A stretch of DNA of 64,000 nucleotides from Glossina fuscipes (GCF_014805625.2 NW_023998456.1:964027-1028026); one strand, 5' to 3'. Shown: positions 24,634 to 37,252, counted from the stretch's first letter. The notes: generated from the letters alone by a model not told the origin. Made by a program: numbers and translations.

Positions 24634-26555
24634 CATGTAGGAACAATCGGAAGCGATCCGGATCCGATCACGATCGAATAGGTACATATATTCTTTTCAT
24701 GCTTCCCTTTTCGACCAGGAAATAGCCTATGGAAAAATGTAATAGATTCCTCAACAAAAATCTGTCTTTATCTTACCATAGTTGGTGCTAAACCAAGGTC
24801 AGAGTTAAAACGTTGAAAAAATTTTGCTAATAGAAAAATCCCTTCTTACATATATATAAAGTATTTGCTGTAAATGAAATCTTCAAAACCATTTAGCCTA
24901 TACTGGGTCAACAGGGTCCCTAACCATTTTGTTTATGAAGCTTTTCCATGAAAAGTCACACCGTTGGTTTTGCTTATAGTAAAATCATTCTTAAATAAGT
25001 GAAAAAATTATTCCTTAATTTAAATTTAAATAAATTTTTAACGCGCGCATTAAAAGCGCAGATAATTTGCTGCGTAACAAAAAGATAAAAACCCAATGTG
25101 AGCATCAAGTTCTTTGTCTGGGCCTTAGTAAAGTTAGAAATTATTTATTTAATAAAATATCTTTTTAAATTTATTTTCAAAAAAACAGGCCGATGAAAGC
25201 CAAAAAAGCCTCTTCTACCTAATCAGCAGTGTTAGTTTTCTCAAAATAGTTTACACACGCTATGACAACAGATAAACATAAATAAATGAATAAAGTGTTA
25301 CTTACCTCTCCCTAGTGGTGGTGGGTATAAAGAACATTAAATGCTCTCTCTTAAAAGATCGTAGTTCGATAGTCTCTCATATATTTCAAATGACATGATT
25401 AAAATAAATTGGAAATTTTTTAAAGGACACAATCATGCATTCTTGCATGAAAGTACAAGTATAAAAAAAGCAAAGAAAAAGTAAAAGCCAAAATACACAT
25501 ACATGCTTGGCAAATAGATCAATTACAAGAGGAAAATGTGCAAAAGGCGAACACTGATCGCAAATGTTTTAAATAATTTTTTTTTTTTTTTGGTTTTGGT
25601 GAAAGGTATATAGGAACAAAAATAAAAGTAAATAAAAACGTTAGAATTGAAAAATGAACACTGACAACTGAGTATTGATTGCATTCTTCCAACAATATGT
25701 TATCAACAAATTGAAATATTTCAGCTCAGTTCTTCATTCGAATCTTTTCTATAAAGTTCGATTAAGGAATGAACCGAAATATGCCATACTGTTCATGTAA
25801 GATTTTAGATCCTCTACAGACACAGACACACACACACACACACACACATACACACCAAACAAACAAACATACAAACAATTTCACATCTTTGAATGAAGTA
25901 AATTTCATTGCCAGCAACATGAGTTCATTACTTCAAACATATGAATCTTTCGAGATCCTCATGCATGCATACACAAATGTATGTACATCTGAAAATTTAT
26001 TAGTATAGATTTAAAAATGAAAAAGAGGAAGAAGCAGACGAAAAAAAAACAAAAATTTACGTATATTTCAATCTGCAAATCGATTGTGAAAATTAAAATG
26101 AAAAAAAAAGTCGAATTAAATTCATACATCAAATTAAAAAAAAAAAAAAAACTAGTAATTATTAAGAATTATAAATATATTGCATGAGAGCAAATAAAAA
26201 AAAAATTAAATAAGAAAAATAATAATAACCAAACACACACATTCATAACAAAATAAATGATAGACACTTGAATTAAATGAATAAAAAAAAAGAAGAAAGT
26301 AACGTTATTAATAAAATGCAAAAAAATCTATAAAAAAAGAAAAATAATAACAATAAATAAATAAAATTCACTAAAGAATTAAATTGTATAACGTGAGTTT
26401 CAATTTACATGCGTTCACTTCGTTTCATTTACCCTGCTTTTAGAAACTCGAAATCATTTTATTATGAACCAATAAAAACACTATATGGCTTACCATTAAA
26501 CATCTTACACCTCCTGGCTTAATATAGATACTCATACAATTACTTTTCAAAATAA
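24634..26555. other. AT-rich noncoding with (CA)n
   Basis: Contains (CA)n at about 25820-25855, poly(A) and poly(T) runs and no recognisable exon. An open frame over 25769-26008 passes through the CA tract and is not considered a gene. Confidence 0.5.
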
Positions 26556-26795
26556 GTTGTAATATAGGAAGTGATCGAAAAGGTGGCCTTATCCGATCCT
26601 TTCCAATAGCGTTTGTCCTTGAGCCAAAACAGGTCAGTTTACAAAATTTAATCAAAATATGTCGAAAATTGCGGCCAAAAGACCGAAATGACAAGCTTAG
26701 ATCGATTCACAAACTGTCTCTGAATCGATTGGTATAATGAAAGGTGGCCCCTTTTCAAGCTAATATACTCTTGCATAACAAGTGTCGTTGATTTG
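26556..26795 (-). repeat. Family A repeat copy
   Basis: In reverse complement: GCCACCTTTCATTATACCAA, TCTGAATCGATCTAAGCTTG, a TTAAATTTTGTAAACTGACC block, GGATCGGATAAGGCCACC and ATCACTTCCTAT. The order matches the other copies. Confidence 0.6.
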
Positions 26796-27989
26796 AATTC
26801 GTGCCATTACTATGCCTACTGTCATGTAAAATTGACTACATATGCTGTTATTGATCGTGCCTGACCTTAGCTATCTAATGGAGTTAGTCGAAAATGATTA
26901 CATTGCAGTTATCTTGAGGAAAGCTTGCTATCAGTCCCAAGATATAAATATGAAATAGCATTCTTTAAACTTGCCTAGCATATATATTCCAGTAGGAAAG
27001 ATTTCCTTTAGACTAAAGGTGTCCATTCATTTATACTCCCCAAATCTCCGGCATAGTATCTACAATCTCTGATCTGTTGTCGAACGATAATAAAGAAGTT
27101 ATCATATATTCTCTGTAAAAAATATATTCAATATGATAAAACAGAAAATTAATATAACTATCGAAATTTTATATAAATTGGTCTTATCTACTGATAAATG
27201 TGCGCAAATAAAAACATTATGTATAATGGGTAAGGCCCATCATTACAAAACTCACCATAATAAAAATATTCCGCAAAACAGACGTAGACGACCACAATTT
27301 ATTTTTACTAAGAAGGGTCCGCCAAGATTTTGCAAGCCTACCAACTTTTTTATATTCTAAATATATCTTAACAGAGTTTCCACATCAATCGTAAAACTAT
27401 TACTAATTGCGGGCAAAATCCCCTTCATTTTTAACTTAATTTGAGACGTGCCATTGCGAAGTTGATTCCTTCGCAGTCAGCTGATGCGGTTTTTCCTGCG
27501 TTGTTTACTTTAATTGCTTTCTTTCATAAGTTCGTTTAATAACTGTGTATGGTACGGCATAAGGTTGTCGTAAAGGTTTCACCAGGGTATCGTTCCTTAA
27601 AAACACCTAGGAACATATTGTCATACCTTGAAGTATATACCAAGGCGTATTTTCGTATTATTTTTCAAGCGTTTTTTGTTGTGCATATTTTCGCAAAATG
27701 TTTGTTACCAGGAGTCTTTTGCGAAGTAAGTCCTTTCAAGTACGAACGGGTCAGAGAGCTGTAAAGTTTTTCTTTTCAACATTTCTTAATTCACCTCTCC
27801 AAATAATTTTTAGTTTATCGTTTGTCTTTTGGTTTTTTTTTTAAATCATGCAGAACCGGCTGTGTTTGGAAGTAATCTCGATTGATCTCATTAAATATCC
27901 TAACAAATATTGTTCACTTTACCCAAATTCGCACTTCGTAACGTTTAGCCATACGATCTTAATCGACAAGCAAGTATTTTGAGGTGTTC

Positions 27990-28935
27990 TTTATGAACAC
28001 CTGAACACGAACACTCCTGTTGGCGTGATAATAGCTGTTTTGGGTATATTTTTTTCTTTAACAAGGATTTGGAAATAAGTTCCAACTAAATGTTTTTGTT
28101 GAAAAGATCTTCTTGCCAAGTAAATTTGATGAAAAATCGTCTAAATGTTGTACAAGGTATCTCTTCGACGGCCAAGATGTACATAATGCCATCGTTTGAT
28201 GAACTTTTCCTTGTACAATTTTAAGTTTTTCGGGAAATAATTTGGGCGGTTTTCGAACTAGAACGAGAGGTTCCTTTATTTCGAGGTGACGAGTCACTAC
28301 ACGTTTAACCTTGGGTAACATCCATGTTTTTAAATAGAACCGATAATTGGTCGTGAAACAACCAATTTCCATATAAATTTTGATCTTAATTCAAGGTTTA
28401 AATATGAAACTTTTTGTTTGGTCTTTTTTCAGAGATAGATGCATCGGCTCCTATATCTGTGAGGAATTTACCGTTTGAAGAATTGCCTCGTACAAAAAGG
28501 CAAAATATTTTGGATCTTCCTTTTCACTCGCCTTCCTCTTATTTACTTGTTTTCCTTTTGAGATTGGCATGTGTTTTGACATTTGTTAGCCTTAATAGCA
28601 AACTTGAAACAATACTAACGCTATCACTCAGATGGCGTAGACGATGTTATTTTATTCCGGTTATGGCTTCTGTTTTGATTTCGCATGCGGTCTTGGAAAG
28701 ATTTCAGCAAATCATCTGACACTTTTCGGAAGACAGTTGACGCATTTCATGTCAAAAAGCTGAGGTCTTTTTATCATCAAAATACATTAAACATTCGTCA
28801 TTTTTTAGAGTGGTGGATTTATCAATTTTGATGCGTTGGATCTTCAATGATGTGACTTACTGCATTAATGACATCGCTTTCAACAGAACCGACTAGGGTA
28901 TAATATTTGGTGGTAATTTTTCTGACGCCTCTAGG
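27990..28935 (-). mobile_element. Decayed Ty3/gypsy-type LTR retrotransposon internal region
   Basis: Scattered gag-pol motifs lie in the expected order on the - strand. Gag-like KYYTLVGSVESDVINAV is at about 28850-28905. A retroviral-type protease motif FLTDIGADASI, with DIG in place of the catalytic DTG, is at about 28435-28470. Reverse transcriptase segments follow: PEKLK at about 28225, DDFSSNLLGKKIFS at about 28090-28135, and IPKTAIIT at about 28025-28045. They are in different frames, with stops between them. The element is a dead relic; no LTRs or primer-binding site were found, so its ends are unknown. Confidence 0.7.
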
Positions 28936-30033
28936 TAAGAACTACTTGAACCAAAAGAATAGAAAAGTCGAGGTTTTGCTGTCCCGGTGTTTATCGAACT
29001 CCGAGATAAACTCAGCTTTGCTCTTTTTCTCTAAGTGTGGTTTCTGTCCGCACTGTGTTGACTTTGGGAGACCTCCGTTATTATTTCTTTCCCGGTCCAA
29101 CTCCATTCCTGACAATAACTTTGAATTGGATCATCAGTATTGAGAGTTATATCAAACTCTAAATACTGATAAATTGAATTGAATAAACATCGAAATGTCT
29201 AACAATCTCATTAGAATTTTTTTAAAATTACATAATAAACTCTTTAGTTCTTTGATCAAGAAGCTTGCTTCAGAACCCAATACCATGAGATATATAAATA
29301 CGTCCGTGTAATGACTAATAATTCGCCTTGCGCTTATTCAAGCAGGCAAGAAAACAATAAGAGCAGTGCTGTTTGATTGGCGATAATGAACCTTAAAGTA
29401 CAATATCAGTTTTTCATTTTTTATTTCTTTATTATCTGTTGTATTAATATATTATAGTGTTAGATACCTCTACATTTATCTTTTAGTGGAATTTGTCTAA
29501 AGATTTCAAAATATATGTGCACAGTGAGGACATGTATATGAAACGAAATATAAAGACAGGAAAATAAATAATAAACAAATATGTTATGCCCAAAGAACCG
29601 GCAGCGCCCTTTGGACAGGAAAGATCTCTCCAAAGTATCCTGACTTTGCTTCGCATAGATGAAGTCGCATAGATGAAGTCGCCGTAAGCAGCAAAGGGAG
29701 CGAAAGGAGATCAGAGAGACAGGGCTTCGTAACTGATTGCACGCCTTACTGTGTGGAGTTAAATATTTTGAAACATCGGAAGCTACCAATAATTGCACGC
29801 GTGGACACCAGTGCTATGTCAAAGGTGTTGACAACACCTAACCTAATTTACTTCTCGGCCGGAGCTTTACTCCACACGCCTCGCCAACTTACGCTCATGT
29901 TCCTAGCTATCAGTGCTGTACGTAGATATTGGGTGTATACTGCTTGTTTTACTGTGCCGGTATTGTACTGTGTTTTCTTTCTAAATCCCTAGCGGTGGGG
30001 GCAACATGCGCGTCCAGTGTCATGACGTCGTGG

Positions 30034-30143
30034 TTTTTTTGTGCGGAGATATCCACCTTTCTAAGGGCGTCTAGGTAAAGGTCTCCAGGTTTTTTGTGCG
30101 GAGATATCCACCTTTCTAAGGGCGTCTAGGTAAAGGTCTCCAA
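30034..30143. repeat. 55-bp tandem duplication
   Basis: A unit with GTGCGGAGATATCCACCTTT and GGCGTCTAGGTAAAGGTCTC occurs twice head to tail at a 55-base period with almost no differences, so the duplication is recent. It lies at the edge of the non-LTR element fragment. Confidence 0.85.
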
Positions 30144-30149
30144 ATCCAG

Positions 30150-30797
30150 TACACCAATACAGAGGCAACGCTGCTGCGTATATCATTGTGCCCTTCCGCT
30201 GTCATGTGACAATCCGACGTGGTAGTCGTTTCTGCATGTCGGTTGTTGAGGTTTTAATGACGTAAGGGTGAGTCTGTTGAGCCTGATGATAGGTAAAAGC
30301 TCGTTGTCGCTTATCTAGCTGAAGAGCAAAGGTTAATTGTTTCGTTAATAGGATATGATATGTCCTATCAGTACAGATGGGTGCTGTGAGGCGGAATTAA
30401 CCAGGCTTCTTGCCGTTATTCTTCTTCCGAATCAAAATCGATTTTGCTTTATTCCGATGCTCCGGAACCTTCTTGCACGGTAATATTAAGCTAATGATCC
30501 TAGCCACGATATCAATAGGGACAGCACGGAACTGATTACTGCAAGACTGTCTCTACTAACGCGCCAAATTTGGTCGATTTGCTGAGGACTAGTTTTTAGC
30601 ACTGGTGTAAATTTACATTCCAATTCCATAACGGACTTACTGAACAGCACCACGATGCTTTCTGACGGCCTGATAGACTTGTCGGGATCGTCGAAAGTGG
30701 CCTTTATGCAGCGTCGTTGGTGTTTCGACCAGTTCCTTTGCGTTGTTGCATGTTTTTCTCTTGGTCTGTATTCTCTCGTGTTACCCTTCCTGGCCAC
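30150..30797 (-). mobile_element. R2-group-like non-LTR retrotransposon fragment
   Basis: The - strand frame at 30486-30797 encodes a segment with TQRNWSKHQRRCIKATFDDP, resembling the region upstream of the reverse transcriptase in R2-group elements. Further on, at about 30290-30430, degenerate FRLTAPIC and LDKRQRAF match early RT blocks (FRPITI..., L..RQRGF). Several stops separate them. No ORF end, tail or rDNA flank is visible. The clade assignment is tentative; a fragment of another non-LTR clade is the alternative. Confidence 0.5.
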
Positions 30798-30799
30798 AA

Positions 30800-33700
30800 C
30801 GGATGCAAAGGAAGAAGCAGTGTTGTGTTTTGCTGTTGTTGTAAGCAGATCATCGATGATATGGTCGTCGTTTGGAGCTGTTGCAGCTGATGTTAATGGA
30901 GGTGGCGTGGTTGGTACTGAGAAGAGTTAAGGGTCACGCATATCGTTATTCGAAAGTGTCAATACGTATCTTGCCATGTGTCGACGGTATGAAGGTTTCT
31001 GAGAAACTTCCTTTATCGCCTCGAGTGTTTTTGCCGGAAAGAAATTGAACATTACTATATACTGTCAATTCAATTTCCTTCGGTGTTAAAAGTTTCTCTT
31101 CCTCTTCACTCCATCTTTTCTTAACATAGATGCGGATGTTCTACTGTTGGGCTGTGCACGCTTCATGCGAACCCCTACTTACGTTTTGGTATTGAACTTT
31201 CGACTATAATATTGCCACCAGAAGGTTGCGGGGAGACAGGAATACCAGGAAATGAAGTAAGTTGAATACTTTCGCCAGAGGACGAAGGATTTTCTTATTG
31301 TAAACGACGAAAGTTCAAGAGAGCTGGTAACCCCAAGAACCACCTCTCTCGTTTGGCGTAGCACAGAAGGTAGGTCCCCCACTAACCAGCGCGTAAAACT
31401 ATTTGTAGATGCCGTCTGCGTTACAGGGGAATAGCTCATCAATAACATGTGGACAAATACGAATCGGCCACATTCATTCACAATTCCGTTTTGTGAATTA
31501 CTTCACATTTGCCCTAAGCACGACGTGGAGATGAGAAAAGGCGTGGCTATGAACTTTTTATTACCATTGCTCCACTAGACTTACTTCATTGTAGAAGTCC
31601 GCACTTTGAAAGAGTCGTAGTGCCGTTTACCCGAGCTCACTTGAATTTCTTCACTTTTACATTCAAATCACATAGCGTCAAGGCCGCTTACCACCACAAT
31701 GTTTTACTTAATTAGATTGTCGGAAAATTACGGCTATTTATTTCTTCGTCGGGATCGCGAATGTAATGCCGTTAACTCATTGTTAATCAAAAGTAGAGAC
31801 ATTTCAACATTTATCAAGTCTATCACCGTTTTTGCGTTTTAAATATTTCTTAGCGGAGTTGGCATCGATCTTAGAATATTATCAATCTCAGATAGACCCA
31901 CTCTTTATTATTCAAGCTTATCCACACGTCTTGTTTTCTTGTGTTCAACAGTTGTTAACTTTTAAAATATTTTGATGAGAATTAGTCCACTGACGTGTTT
32001 CAACCCGGGGACGAATATTTCAACAACTTATCACACAACGCAGTATTTTGTAAACCTATACACTGTAGGTATTGGGTATGTAATGGCAGGCTGCGAGTCA
32101 CTATAGTAATTTTCCTTCTTTTAGAGTTATTCATTTATTTATTATTATCAATTTTTTTTTTCTTTGATAAGAAGAAAAGAGCGTTTGGATCCGTTAATTT
32201 TTCTTTTTATTTCTTATTATTAAAATATTGAGGCCGGGGTTTCTGCCTTACTATCAATTTTCAATTGCAACCATTCGAACAGTTCGGTGCATGCATCAAT
32301 CGTTTGCGTCAATACCTCCAATTGTTTTCATAACAAGTCAACTGGAAAGACGAAGATCATTTTACCTGATCGAACGCAGTTAGAGCTTGTTTCGCTAAGA
32401 ATATTGGAAGAGCAAAGTTGGGTTAAATAATTCCTATTCAAAGTAAGCTTTGAGCCAAATTCCTTTGAGGTCCGAAGATAACTTACAAGAATGAAACGAA
32501 TAAATTACAAATTTATAAAGTTTTAGTAAAGTAGTCCATAAATCGTCAAAAGTGCCTGAAAATCCCAGAGTTAAAGCCACTTTGTCCCATATAATGTTCA
32601 TCTCATTTTATAACCGATTTTCTGAAAACTTTTTAGATTGAATCTATGCTGCCGTCGGATCTTTCCTGTTTATAGCACACTTCCAAGATTTTATACCGCT
32701 TAGATCAAGGAAGAGTTTATTTTCATTTTTGAGTGCAGCGAAGAATATGAAAAAAACGCATACACTTTATTTTAAACACGAAGTGGGACCTTCAAGCTTC
32801 AATAAAAACATCAAGGATTTGACCGGAAATCTATTCTGATTTTAAATCTAAAGGGTGTTTCATTTTATTTTTCTCTTACTTTATATAGATTTAAACTAAA
32901 ACAATATTGCTGCTGTTTCCGAAAATAATGTGAATTTGGTTATAACCCATAAAATTTTTATTAATGCTTTCAAATCACTTGCATTGTTTTCATAACACTT
33001 AACAAACTTTCCTTGCTGACAATTTGATCTTGCGGAAGAGATTCATACAGCACGTTACTTGAAAGATATTGTTAACATCTGTAACGATACTGTCTATATC
33101 ATCCCCGTCTGTCTATAGAAAACTATTAACGGCATTAAATTTTAGCGCAAGTCGATAGCGTTATTACCTATTGTGACGCATTTAATAAAAAAAAAAAAAA
33201 CAAGCGAATTAAATGTAATTTTTTTTTTTAGATTTTATTTGTTTTTTGTTATAGGCAAAGATTTTAAGCTTCTTTTTGTTCAAAAACAGTAATATCGATA
33301 ACTTTTCTTCACTCCATATCAAAAAATCTTTCATCAAGTTTGAATGACGAAGCAATAAAATGTCGTTTTGTTCTTAATCGATTACTCATATCTAGTTTTC
33401 CCCTACATCACAAATCAAATGTTATTGCTATTATTATTCGGTTGTCTTAATTTCTTTCATTATGCAATTTAACAAGCTTTGATTTCATAATGAGTTAACT
33501 GACGCAGGTTAATGCGTGCACATGCAGTTCAGCATTTATTGCAGATGCTTATGTAAACATATCCTTAATATCCTACGTAATATGACCAAATTTTATTAAT
33601 GGACTATGCAATTATTAGAACTAAGTTTATATAAATCATTAATTATTTTAATTCGTTAAGCCAAGTTCCAGTTTGGGTTCCAGCTAACATCAGTTTAATA

Positions 33701-35319
33701 CAGTTTCTCATATTGATCAATAAAAATTGTTTAAAATCAGAAAGCAATTTTCGTGTAAAAAAGTAAGTTGGGCACAATGGGCTGCGTTACATATTTTTTA
33801 AGCGAAGAAATTCGTTCGCATAACTTGAATACATACATTAATTGCATAGTTAGTAAAATGGCACTCTCACAAGAAAAAATATGTTCTAAATAACTTTTGA
33901 TTTTTCTAAAATTTACGTTTAACAAAGACGTCAGCGCATAATCAAGCATTAAACAATCTTAAGTAATTTGACAATTGCATTTTTAAATCACGATTAGAAG
34001 CCATTTCTCATATTTATACATGTTGAAGACGTTTAACAGTGGATTCTTGTCTCCCACTTGTGTTTAGCTTTCTTTTTTTTTTTGGACAAATAAAATACAT
34101 ATTTTCTGTGGTTTTGTGGGATTATAAAAACAGTAAGTGGCACATAATTAAAGAAATATTACAAACTTTTTGCTTATTTAACAAAATAAAGGCAACCAAA
34201 TAAGGCCAACGCCTTCTTCGTAACACAAAATGTACTTTTTTTTTTCTCTAATAATTTTCCACATTCGAATTTCTTTTTCTCGTCTTTCTCTCCCAATACT
34301 CCACATGCAGGCCGGCCATCTTGCTTTTCCTTTTTTTTTCTATTATATTTTGACCATATTGTAGTAATTTTAATAACCCTCGCAAATTAGTCGCGACACA
34401 TTTTTTCTTTTACTAATTTTTTTGATCGCTTTTTCTCTGATTATGAAACTAGTTTTTTCCGCGTTCAACCTTTTCTTTTCTTATATCATACTTTTTTCCA
34501 CTATTCTCTAAGCTCCCATATTGACAAGCGTGCAAAGATAAGAAATCAAAACATTATTTCTCACTGTCAAATTTCTTTGTGCGCGAATTTAGCAAACTAA
34601 GTAATGCAGGGTTGCATTTTAGTCAACATAAATTATTAACTCAAAACCTTACATTACACATCACCTTAATTTTCGAGCGACTCCGGTACGATTTTTTCGG
34701 TCTCGGCTCAATATTTACCGGATTTATCGGTTGTTTCCCGGTCGTGTCCGTAGATTCAAGTCTCATCTCTTGCAATAATCGCTAACAAAATGTAATGCCA
34801 TTTCTTTTTTGAAAAAAATCACATTTTTAAAAAACGTAAAGACTAGTTTTTGTGTTGTGCAAAACCAAACGCAGCTGAAACACTAATGACGTTTACTACA
34901 TGAAATTTAACAGATCTCAGTCAGAGTGTTGTAAATTTATACATAACTAAAACATTATAGGGCAATACCGATTGTTAGATATCCTGCACTTGTTTTGGTG
35001 ATAGTATTATCACCAAAACCTACACATTATTTTTATGCAAAGCACACTTTTCATGTATGCCTGGAGGAATCCCTACATGCAATAAATTAAATTGAAAATT
35101 GCCCAGTCGAACGAAATTTTTCAGACCAATTTAGAATATCAAAACAGAACGAGTTTTGTCGAGAAATCTTGAAAACTGCCCATTCCTTTCACATAACGAG
35201 TTTTTAAAATAAGGACTTGTATGGCGAGTGGTCAAGAAAGTGGACCAGAGCAAATATATTTTTAATATTCATCATCCTTGGGTGAAAGCACGTCAGCATA
35301 GTTAATATATATTTATTGT
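30800..35319. other. Noncoding, AT-rich intergenic
   Basis: No confident gene. It holds a partial family A copy at about 31870-32015 (+) and long T and A runs. About 34650-34782 on the - strand has a 40-odd-codon open frame with LESTDTTGKQPINPV, too short and isolated to call. A perfect hairpin lies at 34992-35019. Confidence 0.45.
34992..35019. repeat. Perfect 12-bp inverted repeat
   Basis: GTTTTGGTGATA, a four-base loop GTAT, then TATCACCAAAAC. The arms match exactly. It may be the centre of a decayed palindromic element; no function is evident. Confidence 0.7.
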
Positions 35320-35540
35320 AATCAATATACATATATATACAACATATATGCATATATATGTATACATCCGAATTTGTATATATATATAAATATATATATA
35401 ACTATATGTATATAAATATATTATATATATATATATATATATATGTGTAGATCCGAATGAATATATACATACACATTATATATACATATATAATACACAT
35501 ACATAATATATATATATATATATGTATATATATTAAATGC
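35320..35540. repeat. Long TA-rich microsatellite
   Basis: Alternating TATA, TATG and TACA units over about 220 bases, with ACATACACATTATATAT-type interruptions. It lies immediately downstream of the presumed Cap-G 3' end. Confidence 0.8.
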
Positions 35541-35715
35541 ACTTCTAAGCTAATAATATATTTCGTATGCTAAATAAACAATTAACAACCAAAAGAACGA
35601 TCGAACAATTTATGAAGTATTTTATAATCTTAACAAAATTTGAACATTTATTTTCATAATCCAGCTTACAGCGAATATGCAACAAGAATCTTATCCTTTT
35701 GCGCCTTATAGCCTG

Positions 35716-35982
35716 TTAAATTGCTTGTTTTGCATTTTGTACTTGAATTTTTTGGTTTCTTTGAGCAAGTCTAAGACTACGTGTAATTCTCACATTGCTC
35801 TGTGCAGAATTCCCTGCTGCACTATTCGCTTTCTTATCCGAATCAATACGGGCTTCGATTCTTATTTTATTAGGGCGTTGAATTTCGTGAATGGTCTCAG
35901 GATAGCTTTCTATCGAATTGTTGCGAGATGCGTTTAATGATTTACGCAAGAACCGGTGGCTAGTATTGTTGTCGCTTCCGAA
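35716..35982 (-). CDS. Cap-G: Probable Cap-G C-terminal part, broken by assembly gap
   Basis: An open frame enters from the N gap and ends in a stop at 35716. It encodes a disordered, basic tail (DNNTSHRFLRKSLNASRNNS, RPNKIRIEARIDSD, VRITRSLRLAQRNQK). It has the same strand as the exon at 36060-36245, on the other side of the gap. The pair makes sense as the two ends of one gene, with a tail like the charged C-termini of condensin G subunits. The tail alone is not diagnostic, so the assignment leans on its neighbour. Confidence 0.45.
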   Translation of the reverse strand, partial: FGSDNNTSHRFLRKSLNASRNNSIESYPETIHEIQRPNKIRIEARIDSDKKANSAAGNSAQSNVRITRSLRLAQRNQKIQVQNAKQAI

Positions 35983-35992
35983 NNNNNNNNNN
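35983..35992. other. Assembly gap (10 N)
   Basis: Ten N characters, a typical placeholder for a gap of unknown size. It separates the N-terminal exon and the C-terminal part of what looks like one gene. The real gap is probably several kilobases, because condensin G subunits are usually around a thousand residues. Confidence 0.95.
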
Positions 35993-36059
35993 ATCTGCAA
36001 TTTTTTTATGTAAACTCATTATCATAATAAAAAACTAATATTTGCAATTCGTTACCTAC

Positions 36060-36245
36060 CCGTGTATAGACCTGGCTAAGTTCTTTAATGTACTTATTGT
36101 GACAAGTTTCATTTAACTGAATTTTGGACATTATGACACGAATTGGCCCGTTATCCACAATATTTTCTAGTGCATCGGTTAGTTGTTCATCCTCTTCATT
36201 CTCCTTTTCTTCGCTCGGAATGGGAACTTTACGTTTGCGGCCCAT
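36060..36245 (-). CDS. Cap-G: Probable Cap-G (condensin subunit) first exon
   Basis: ATG at 36245 gives 62 codons, ending in phase 0 at a GTAGGT donor. The protein starts MGRKRKVPIPSEEKENEEDE, with basic then acidic composition like a nuclear protein. It continues PIRVIMSKIQLNETCHNKYI and KELSQVY, which resembles the start of the HEAT-repeat region of condensin subunit G (NCAPG/YCG1). Condensin compacts mitotic chromosomes; the G subunit binds DNA with the kleisin. The next exons fall into the assembly gap. The identification comes from memory of the family and from a Cap-G/Drep2 neighbourhood that I recall in Drosophila. It is probable, not certain. Confidence 0.55.
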
Positions 36246-37120
36246 TTCAAAAGTATAACAAATGGACGTATGAATAAATTATTCGTGTTAAACAATGGAT
36301 TTTAAGAAATATCCAGCCTTGAAACAAAAGCTTCAAATATTCAAAATAAATTCACCGAAAAAAAAAGAATTGAAAAAAATTTCCAAAGCTGTTCCAAAAA
36401 GTGACGCTTTGCCATAAAATAAGTAATTCATTTTTAATGTCAAATTCGTTAATAAACTTGGCAGCATCGAACAAATGTACTCTTAAGGTAAACACACATA
36501 AACCCGCTTATTTATCCGTTATTTAAAATTTTGTGCTGCGTTCATATAGTATATATAATATTATTGTGATGTCCATATTATGTCTTAGTGAAGGCGTTTA
36601 AACTTCATGCTTTTGAGGCGGCAGGGATTTTGATAAGTTTTGCCAGGATTAGCATATTTTGTTTCGTGTAAACAAACAAATAAAAACAAGCACATCATAT
36701 GTTTTACTTTTTTTTTCTTAAATTTGAGTTTAATTTTTAAATAATTAATAAAAAAAAATAAAATTGCAACCCTAGAAGTTGTTTTCTAATATATATTTAT
36801 TTTTATTAATCAGTCTCGAATGTGATCACTTGGAAAGGCTGATAAAGGCGAACCGCTTCAATTTGTTTTAAGTTGTGTTTCTATTTTCTAAGCAATTTCT
36901 TCCATGTCAAGAGAGTGAGAGAAACTGAAGTCTTGCTTTTCTTCCTCAGGACTTCAAGAAATTTTCAAAACCAGCGGTAATTGTAATGCTTTTGATATTT
37001 TACATAATTACATAAAAAAACCTTTGGTTTATTTATTTTTAGAATAAATAAAAACTTGAAAATGTGAACTAAAAATTGTGTGCAATGTGTGTAAAGTTCC
37101 TTGATTTATCATTTCGGTCA

Positions 37121-37252
37121 ACTTTGTAGCCGCTGGCCGCTTAATAAGATCAGTTTGTTTGGAAAATTTTCAACTAGTTCTCTAGCAATAAAGCCATGCG
37201 AACCATTTAATAAGATCAAGTTGGTCGGGATATTTTCTATTAGTTCTCTAGC
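37121..37252 (-). repeat. 66-bp duplication open in frame on - strand
   Basis: Two units, 37121-37186 and 37187-37252, align over 66 bases with about a dozen or more differences. On the - strand both are open in the same frame, giving ARELIENIPTNLILLNGSHG and ARELVENFPNKLILLSGQR, inside an open stretch that ends in TGA near 37120. Many of the differences are conservative at protein level (I/V, I/F). The family is unknown; it may be a fragment of a repeat-containing protein. Confidence 0.6.

Noticed and set aside
25769..26008. 79-codon frame on the + strand
   Set aside because: It depends on the CA repeat and lacks splice or homology support.
28414..28719. Hydrophobic 101-codon frame on the + strand
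   Set aside because: It is antisense to the gypsy relic, whose - strand motifs explain the region.
30655..30930. 91-codon frame on the + strand
   Set aside because: Antisense to the R2-like fragment, which carries the recognisable motifs.
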